This document shows positions 57,025-64,000 of a stretch of 64,000 bases of DNA, piece by piece. The notes under the pieces were generated by a model, which saw nothing but the letters and a program-made list of their open reading frames with translations, did not search any database and had not been told where the DNA came from. This DNA comes from Larix kaempferi (lineage: Eukaryota; Streptophyta; Pinopsida; Pinales; Pinaceae). The stretch spans positions 15,550,501-15,614,500 of the forward strand of contig BSBM01001138.1 in the NCBI GenBank assembly GCA_027924585.1, read 5' to 3'. The first letter of the stretch is position 1; each line of letters begins with the position of its first letter. Position numbers and translations under genes: made by a program.

Positions 57025-58350
57025 TTAATTATTGGGGTTAATATTCCTAATATTGGTGTTCTTTAGTTGGCGTATTACCGGTCGCCAAGACTCACTGAGT
57101 TTAAGGCCATCATCCCTATTCAAATTCATTGGTACTTTCTCTATCTCTATGGCCTCCCTTATTTTTCTACTTTTGTAATGCTCCTCTCTAGAGATAAGAT
57201 TTGTGTCTTCAATACGTATGTGGTGGCGTGAATGGTGGGCATGGCCGGCCAAAGCTGACTTTTGATGATGATCATGAGTGATGTCTGCACAATGCTCTTT
57301 GAGCCTAACCTGGATGGAGCGTCCCGTTTCCCCAATATAGGGTATCTCACATGAGCAAGGAATACCGTAGAAACCTTTCTGCTTCAAAGGTTCCACTGGG
57401 TCTTTGGAGGAGTCTAACATTCTACCTATTGAGTTTGGAGGAGAGAAGGTAACCTTAATGTCCCTTTTTTGAAGGATCATGGCTAAGATATCAGTTGTTC
57501 CTTTGATATAAGGTAGAGTGACCTTGGTTCCTTCAATATTTTTGTTTTGTCTTTGGGATTTTTTATGCACTTTCTGGATGACCTTCTTAATTTTCCCTAT
57601 GTTGTATCCATTCTTTTGGAAGACATTAGATAGGTGGTTAAGTTCTTGTTCTAAGTGGTCTTTGTCTGAAATTCTAATAGCCCTTGTTACAAGGGTGTTT
57701 AATACCCCTATCTTTTGGGTAGGCATCTGATGAGAGTCCGCATGTAGATACCTATCGGTATGGGTTTTCTTCCTATAAACTTGATGACCTAGGGAGCCAT
57801 CATTCTTCTTCGTGATGAGGTCATCTAAGAAAGGGATTTGGTTTTCCTCTTCAACCTCCATGGTGAATTTGATATGGTATGATCTGTTGTTTAGATAGCT
57901 AGGAACTCATTTAGGCTCTCCTTCCCATGTGGCCAGTTTATGTTAGTATCGTCCACATACCTCTTCCACCACTTCAGTTTTAATGAGAAAGACTCAATAG
58001 CATATTTTTCAAATGCCTCCATGTATAGGTTGGCAACTACCGGGGAGAGAGGGGAACCCATAGCAATACCTTCCACTTGTTCATATAGCACCCCCTTAAA
58101 GCTAAAATAAGTGGATTTTAAGCAAACCCTCACAAGCATCTCTGTTTCTTCATCGACTACCTCCCTAACCACTCTAATGGCTTCATCTACAGGGATTTTT
58201 GTAAAAAGGGAAACTACATCAAAACTGGACAGAATATCACCTTCTTCCACCTTAAATTCTATCAGTTCTTTCACCATATGTGTGGAATCCTTAATGAAGG
58301 AGGGGGTTAGACCTACCAGGCATTTTAACTTTTTTGCAAGGAACTTAGCT
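57025..58350 (-). pseudogene. Penelope-like RT plus GIY-YIG endonuclease, one frameshift
   Basis: The RT part (58350 to about 57893) reads SFDVVSLFTKIPVDEAIRVV, then GIAMGSPLSPVVANLYMEAF with the usual GSPLSP motif, then WKRYVDDTNI with the catalytic YVDD. A frameshift near 57893 leads into the second frame (57861-57025, 278 codons), which starts MEVEEENQIPFLDDL. The linker runs to GFYGIPCSCEIPYIGETGRS at residues 163-182, holding the G-F-Y and Y-I-G pair, then R186, H190 and a likely catalytic Glu in KIREAIEI near 237. The endonuclease nicks target DNA for primed reverse transcription. The N-terminal RT part is absent; coding meets the right inverted repeat directly. Confidence 0.9.
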
Positions 58351-58862
58351 AGCTAATTTTTATAAACTTTGATCTCCTTTGTAATTAAATTTTCACTTAG
58401 TAATTTAGAAAGAAATTTTAAAGATTCTCAATATTTAATAATAATTAATAATTTTTTGATAATTTAAAAAAAAAAAAATTGATCTTCAAACATTAGACTT
58501 TAGGTTTAAATATATTTAATTAAGAAAAATTTAGATTAAAAATAAGAATTAAATTCTCATTTAATAAATTTTCAAGAAAAAATTGAGGTTATTTTTATTG
58601 TTTCATATTCTAATTAAAATAAATAACATAATATAACTTAAAAGAAATTTAAATATTATATAAATAAAAATTAATTAATTAATGAATAAACCTATTATTT
58701 AAATGTGTTGGCTAATTAAATTTACCAAAGAATTAACCTCACACCTATTAATGGCTAAATTCTAGACCTAGGTTACCTCGGGATCTTTTCTCCTATGATG
58801 AGCCCTACTTTGTGGCTCGAAACGTCGAGAAGTTAACTATCTAACGCAGTCTCCTCTCTTCT
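58345..58862 (+). repeat. Right inverted terminal repeat (pLTR) of element G
   Basis: Reverse complement of 56249-56770. The inner edge runs straight into RT coding sequence and the outer edge is followed by the 36-bp tail 58863-58898. Confidence 0.85.
58788..58845 (+). ncRNA. Hammerhead-ribozyme-like motif, right copy
   Basis: The plus strand reads CCTATGA, T, GAGCC, loop, GGCTC, GAAAC, GTC. Same stem II and GAAAC strand as the left copy, but with a different change in the first core strand (one base shorter than the left copy). Confidence 0.4.
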
Positions 58863-58898
58863 TATACAACTATCATTGCGTAAAGCCATGAACAGCTT

Positions 58899-59513
58899 AA
58901 CAAACTTCTTGTTTACCTCATCATAAATACGATATTCCTTGGAGGTGTTTGAATACCCCAAGAAAATACATTTTCGATTTCGAGCACCAAGCTTGTCTCT
59001 TTTCTCCTTTGGTATCAAGGCATAGTAGGTGGAACCAAAAACCCTAAGATGCCTCACCGAAGGAAGGTGTCCATACCAGATTTCATGTGTAGACTTGTCT
59101 TCAAGAGCATGTGATGGGATTCTATTTCTGAAATAGGCTACACACAATACTTCATCACCCCAAAACATCATTTTTACATTCTTGAAAAACATCATTGAGC
59201 GAATCATAGTCATGATGGTTATATTCATCCTTTCTGCCACACCGTTTTGTTGAGGGTTATAAGGAACTAAAGTTTGATGTGCAATCCCATGTTGACAAAT
59301 ATAGTCTTCAAAATAAATAGAAGTGTGTTCCTTTCCATTATCAGTACGAAGTGTGCCAATATGAGATTGTGATTGATTTTCTATCCATGCATGAAAATTC
59401 TTGAATGTTTGAAATGCTTCATATTTTTTCTTTAACAAGTATACCCAACACATTCTGGTGTATTCATCAACAAATGTCATGAGATATGTATTACCACTGG
59501 CAGAAGGAATAGG
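58899..59513 (-). pseudogene. Copia integrase core of element F
   Basis: From the right, SASGNTYLMTFVDEYTRMCW leads to LRTDNGKEHTS with the second catalytic Asp and YNPQQNGVAERMNITIM with the catalytic Glu. RVFGSTYYALIPKEKRDKLG and CIFLGYSNTSKEYRIYDEVN follow, and the reading reaches KKFV where element G interrupts it. About 200 codons remain open without a stop. The first catalytic Asp and the zinc-binding part lay upstream and were separated by element D. Confidence 0.9.
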
Positions 59514-59514
59514 C

Positions 59515-60160
59515 TGTTAAATTTTCAGAATTTACTTCAATATGATCTAGGATCTTAACTGAGAGAACAACATGTATAGCAAATCTACAGCATATCAATC
59601 ATGGACACAATAATGAAAGCACACAAGAGACACAGAGTTTACTTGGGGAAAACCATAAAGGTGAAAAACCCCAATAACTTCCTCGGAGATAGATAGAGCA
59701 ATGATACAACCAGAATACAAGAGATAGTCTTCTCCTAGCAGCAGAGCCTCCTCCTCCACAAGTGCACCACTCTCCCAAGTGTGAGTGAAAGAATAGAATG
59801 TGTAAAATGAGAGAGACACACTCTCTATTTATACACTAACTTGACTTGACCTTTACTCAACTAGGTCGGCCTCAACTTAACCACTTAACATAATGCTGAC
59901 TGGGTCAACCCCCACTAGGGTGGTCTAATAACCCTTTGACCCACATGACCGACCCCCAATAGGGTGGTCTAATAACCCTTTGACCCACATGACTTATACA
60001 GGTCCGACCCCAACAAGGTGGTCTAATAACCCATCAAGTATAAGTTACGATACTTACAATATAAATGACGACACTTCCATATAGAGGAATAATAACATCT
60101 CTATAGGAATACAATATACATATATGTGAAATATATTCCGAAGTTACATATACATCAACA
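59515..60160 (-). repeat. 3' LTR of element D with an internal duplication
   Basis: 646 bp, ends TGTTAAAT ... CATCAACA on the plus strand, clearly related to the LTRs of A and B. The segment GGTGGTCTAATAACCC, present once in A and B, occurs three times here (about 59919, 59963 and 60018). Confidence 0.9.
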
Positions 60161-60169
60161 CTCCCTCTT
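60161..60169 (-). other. Polypurine tract of D
   Basis: Minus strand AAGAGGGAG directly before the LTR, identical to that of A. Confidence 0.8.
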
Positions 60170-60419
60170 AACTAGGAAGGTATTTCTCAACACAGGTCTT
60201 CTAGCACAAGTATTCTTCTCTAGATCATTGTCACTGGATAATCGTCATCGAGTCATCATCATCGTCACTGCTGCTGCTATCTCAATCAATCTATGAATCT
60301 ACTCGTCATAGGAAGTTCTACAGAGCTAGTCCTTTTTCATACTAGATGTAAGCCCACCACCTGCAGGTCTTCATCATCACTGGCCATACTGTGGAATCCT
60401 CATGACTTATTATGTGCAT

Positions 60420-60990
60420 CACAAAACCTCGAAAGAGCATCCCAGGCTGTTACGAGCACACAACTCTACCTATAGGATCTCCTAGGGACATATTATATGT
60501 GACCTCGCCACAAAACCTCGCAAGAGCATCCCAGGCTGTTACAAGCACACAGCTCTACCTATAGGATCTCCCAGGGACAGATTATATGTGGTCACCACAA
60601 AACCTCGCAAGAGCATCCCAGGCTGTTACGAGCACACAGCTCTACCTATAGGATGTCCCAGGGACATATTATATGTGGTCATGGCAAAACCTCGCAAGAG
60701 CATCCCAGGCACAGCTCTACCTATAGGATCTCCCAGGGACAGATTATATGCCATAGGACAAAACCTCAAAAGAGCATCTACCAGATATCCCAGGGCCAGA
60801 TTATATGCCATAGGAAAAACCTCGAAAGACTATCTGCAAATCTCCCAGGGCCAAATTATATGTCCTCCCAGAGCAAAACCTCGAAAGAGCATTTGCCAAA
60901 TATCCCAGGGCCAAATTATATGCCATAGGCAAAACCTCGAAAGACTATCAGCAAATCTCCCAAGGCCAAATTATATGCTCATCTGCACAA
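60420..60990 (-). repeat. Tandem repeats of the 88-bp family in D
   Basis: Units carry AAACCTCGCAAGAGCATCCC, GGCTGTTAC, AGCTCTACCTATAGGATCTC and CCCAGGGACAGATTATATG (plus strand). The left units are full length, the right ones shortened, as in B. Confidence 0.8.
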
Positions 60991-61007
60991 CCTGATCCAT
61001 GGCCATA

Positions 61008-61570
61008 GAGTATCAACCTGATACTCACCATACATCATCCTGATGTATACATGATCATCCTGATCATCATCACTGCAACATCCTGTTGCAAGTCATCTGG
61101 AGCAACATCCTGAAGCTCATCATCCACAATCATCCTGATCATACAATGCATCTACCTAATGCATACCAAGTATCTACTTGATACATATCATCATACATGA
61201 TCCACCTGATACAAATACAAATACATGATCCACCTGATCATACATGATACATATCAACATACATGATCTACCTGATCATACAATGTATCCACCTGATACA
61301 TATACATATACATGGTCCAAGCATCCAACATGATGCTTATACAAAATACATACAAATGATCCAACCGATCATATCCAGCATCCAACATGATGCGTACATA
61401 CATATACATATAAATGATCCAACTGATCATATCCAGCATCCAACATGATGCGTACATACATATACATAAAAATGATCCAACTGATCATACCCAGCATCCA
61501 ACATGATGCGTACATACATATACATGATCCAACTAATCATATCCAGCATCCTCCTGATGCATATACAGAG
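61008..61570 (-). repeat. Hairpin array of D
   Basis: It starts with GAGTATC-AACCT-GATACTC (61008-61026), the reverse complement of the hairpin at 6359-6377 in A. It continues with GTATC-CACCT-GATAC, TGATC-CACCT-GATCA and GCATC-CAACAT-GATGC units. Loops vary more than in A and B and a few stems are broken, for example TGATC-CAACT-AATCA near 61526. Confidence 0.75.
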
Positions 61571-61678
61571 CAGTAACTAGAGCATCGTCGTGATGCTCAT
61601 CATCCAACGCTTACATCCACAGCAATGTGAAGGATCCTCCTTCCAACATGCTTGGAATGGCTTCTGCAAATGTGTCCA

Positions 61679-62527
61679 TCACTTTTTCCTCGAAGTGTCA
61701 TCAATCTGAAGAACACCAAGCCTCTCCCTGAAGTACTCGAACTTCACCCTGGCTAGTGGCCTCGTTAGCACATCTACAATCTGCTCATCCGTCGCAATAT
61801 ACATGAGCTTCACAGCTCCTCTCTGCACCATATCCCTGATATAGTGATATTTGATCTCTATGTGTTTCGACCTATCATGAAACACTGGTTTCTTGAACAG
61901 CTTCACACAACTCTGGTTATCACAAAAGATACCAGTAGCATCCAATGGGAGATCAAATAACTCAGACAGTAGCTTCCGTATCCATACTGCCTCACAACTA
62001 GCTGAACAGGATGCAACATACTCTGCCTCAGCTGTACTCAGTGCTACGCAGGACTGCTTCCTACTGAACCAAGAGATCACACCTGATCCCATACTGAAGC
62101 AACACCCAGATGTGCTCTTCCTATTTGCAGCACTGCCAGCCCAATCTGAATCAACATAACCCTACAGGTTAAACTTTTGATTCGCTTCATACTTGAGCCC
62201 ATAATCCACTGTACCCTTCAAGTATCTCAGAACATGCTTTACAGCAAACAGGTGAACACTCCTCGGACCCGTCAGGAACTGGATCAATGTGTTCACCGCA
62301 AAGCAAATATATGGGCTCATGTTCATTAGGTACATCAAGGACCCAATCATCTGACGATACATAGAGACATCAACCATCTCAGATGAAGCATCACAAAGAA
62401 GCTTCAGATTCGATGCTATAGGTGTGGCCATGGCCTTGCAATCCAGCATCCCTAACCTCTTCAGGATCTCTACTGCATACTTCCCTTGTCCAAGGAAGAT
62501 TCCATCTGCACTCTGCCACACCTCCAT
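61679..62527 (-). pseudogene. RT C-terminus and RNase H of element D, one nonsense codon
   Basis: The same ORF as 4597-5445 in A: MEVWQSADGIFLGQGKYAVE at the start, DSDW and STAEAEYVASCSASCEAVW in the middle, CDNQSCVKL and ADVLTKPL-like (here VDVLTRPL) near the end. One in-frame TAG at 62159-62161, next to NQKFNL, splits it; no frameshift is seen. RNase H acidic residues remain. Confidence 0.85.
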
Positions 62528-62790
62528 GCCAAAAAAAAAAACAAATAGTGAAGCATCCCCAAGTTCTTCATCTCTAACTCAACAGCAAGCTTCCGCTGTG
62601 TGTCGGCAATCAATCTATCTTCTATTTCATCACTTTTATATTTCTCTATGCTACCACCTGCAGCATGCTTGATATTGTAGCTTCTCTTGGAAGTCACTAC
62701 AGACTCCCCTTCAGGTCTTGGGACTGCATCCCAAACATCTTCGTGATCGACTGGTACTCTTCAATATCTTCAATATTTTCAATAGATAAC
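62528..62790 (-). pseudogene. RT remnant of D with palm deletion
   Basis: It reads VVTSKRSYNIKHAAGGSIEK then YKSDEIEDRLIADTQRKLAV, jumping over the part that holds the RT active site in element B. A long T run near 62530-62540 (plus-strand A run) shifts the frame before the RNase H ORF, as in A. Confidence 0.8.
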
Positions 62791-64000
62791 TTTGTTGCTA
62801 AACAAATGTTGTAGTCCTTCTTTTGTAGGTGATGGTATACGAACTTTCCTACACAACAAGTTAAATTGCATGATTATAAAACATCTCATAGTTTTCAGAA
62901 CAAATTCTTACATAAAGAAATGTGTCATACAGTCATGCAATTATCTTAGCCAATGCTTCAATACAACATTTATCCATATCCCGTAACTTTCTAGATGCCT
63001 TCCAATCTCTACCAGAACATTGTTAAGAGTGTGCACAACTCCCAACATGTCATCAAAGAGGTTTCATTCTAGATAAGTAGCAATGGAATGTTGTACAATT
63101 CCATAGGCCACTTACCCATGTATATTAGTAGTATACTGTTCATCAATGCAACTATTCTAATATGCATAATACACAACCTAATTCTAGGAACATAAGCATA
63201 TACATCATTGAATAACATTATGTAAGAAATGACAATTCAAATACTTATCTTTGTTTGGTTGTTGGGTGGACTCCCTCTGAGTCTTTGCTTCCTTGCAGGA
63301 GCTGCTGAAGTAGATTCTTCTACACCTTTCTGTTGTGGAATGTAGAAATATGGTCAACTCCCTCTAAATATCTGCATCCTTGTAGAAACTACTGAAGTGT
63401 GCTCCTTTTCTTTCTTGCAGGAACAACTGGAGTGTGCTCCCTCTTGATCTTTGCTTCCTGGATTACCTGTTCTTGAACTTACATCCATCCTTAATCACTA
63501 TGCATGCTTATCAGTATCATCATTGTGTTATCCTTGAGGTCTCATACGTAATCACACATTTATTAGTATAATCTTAATACGATCAAAACACAATAATCTT
63601 AAACATGTATAGTCATGATCATTCATAGATAATAAACATTAGTATTCAAGGTTTCAGGGAATTCTTCTTTTACTCATGCATATTCTTATTTGATCATGGG
63701 ACTCTTCTGATTAGTTAAATCATCAATGTATAAACTCGTGATTACTCAAACCTATACCTTCATGATTCTTCTGGTTAGTCATATCATCAATTATGGTAAG
63801 AAACATAATATGCATACAGCCATGACTATTCAAACCTATGACTTCATGAATAATCATTATCAACAACACAATAGTATAAGATCCTAACACAAGGTAGGAT
63901 TCTAGCTTGATATAGGAAAAACATACCTGGATTAGCATGCTAGCTAGTTATGTCTAACATACCCGCATAATGTCTTATGGTTCTCTTCAGTGACTTGTGC
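62791..64000 (-). other. Intron-like noncoding block of D, homologous to 3048-4140 of A
   Basis: Plus-strand 63245-63490 is the reverse complement of the AGAGGGAG-containing exon-like piece of A (3508-3720), with some insertions. The acceptor with branch point, GATACTGATAAGCATGCATAG on the minus strand, is kept near 63500-63520. Sequence near 63900-64000 matches 3130-3200 of A, including TAGACATAACTAGC. Confidence 0.65.

Larger units (their letters stand above)
56244..58898 (-). mobile_element. Penelope-like retroelement G with GIY-YIG endonuclease (Dryad-like)
   Basis: 2.66 kb flanked by a 12-bp target duplication, AACAAACTTCTT, at 56232-56243 and 58899-58910. The ends are long inverted repeats (56249-56770 and 58345-58862). 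On the right, 36 bp between the repeat and the duplication form a tail, a known oddity of Penelope insertions. The inside encodes RT and a C-terminal GIY-YIG endonuclease, the defining pair of canonical Penelope-like elements. Elements of this kind are rare in plants; they have been described in conifers as Dryads, attributed to ancient transfer from arthropods. The RT start is missing. It sits in the pol gene of copia F. Confidence 0.85.
53819..59514 (-). mobile_element. Old Ty1/copia element F, split by elements G and D
   Basis: Minus-strand copia with its 3' LTR near 53819-54196, RT/RNase H at 54230-56231 and integrase at 58899-59513. The two coding parts join smoothly if G (56244-58898, with its 12-bp target duplication) is removed. 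Its 5' part was separated by copia D at 59515 and lies beyond the window. Coding decay fits greater age than either insertion. Confidence 0.85.
59515..64000 (-). mobile_element. Ty1/copia element D, relative of A, runs off the right edge
   Basis: Minus-strand element starting (3' end) with an LTR at 59515-60160, then, going inward, the polypurine tract, 88-bp-type repeats, hairpin array, RNase H region, an RT remnant lacking the palm, and the intron-like block also seen in A. Its gag and 5' LTR lie outside. It shares with A the losses and joins that B does not have, but its LTR is much more diverged, so it is an older copy of the same non-autonomous lineage. It is inserted in the integrase of copia F; the left flank is TAGGC. 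Confidence 0.9.

Overview
This window looks like plant nuclear DNA, most likely from a conifer or another large-genome gymnosperm. It holds one clear host gene in 64 kb, surrounded by nested retrotransposons. It also carries a Penelope-like element with a GIY-YIG endonuclease, a type reported in conifers under the name Dryad. The species assignment is inference from content.

Layout. 1-548 and 7778-8535 are the start of gag, the leader, a primer-binding site and a short LTR of a minus-strand LTR element (E), probably Ty3/gypsy. Its leader is split by a recent Ty1/copia insertion (A, 549-7777, TSD GCCGG, LTRs identical by eye). A decayed hAT transposase (8552-10008, minus) abuts E. 10054-13381 has no gene I recognise. 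13382-15228 is a gypsy gag-protease-RT fragment with three stops in one frame. 15229-17235 and 24765-25260 look like one older LTR-like sequence split by copia element B (17236-24759, TSD TACCT), which has a complete 1345-codon polyprotein. 25286-25990 is an unrecognised exon-like relic. 26380-26991 resembles a CACTA end. A large gypsy element H runs 26992-43769, with copia element C (32670-37905, TSD ACAAA) inside its gag. A PPR gene fragment lies near 44.7 kb.

The host gene is at 49019-50122 (minus): an intact, intronless UDP-arabinopyranose mutase / reversibly glycosylated polypeptide, with a TATA box about 150 bp upstream and a 74-bp tandem duplication further upstream. From 53.8 kb to the right edge an old minus-strand copia (F) holds two insertions: the Penelope-like element G (56244-58898, 12-bp TSD, inverted terminal repeats with hammerhead-like motifs) and copia D (59515 to beyond 64000), a relative of A.

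How they fit together. A, B and D are one copia family. B has the full set of domains, though its reverse transcriptase carries a catalytic-site change. A and D share the same losses (integrase and RT palm), the same inserted noncoding block with intron-like boundaries, and the same oligo-T frameshift. They look like a non-autonomous lineage moved by enzymes from B-like elements. All three carry, between pol and the 3' LTR, an array of short hairpins whose stems change while pairing is kept. I consider that array the most interesting unexplained structure here. Identity and copy statements are by eye.
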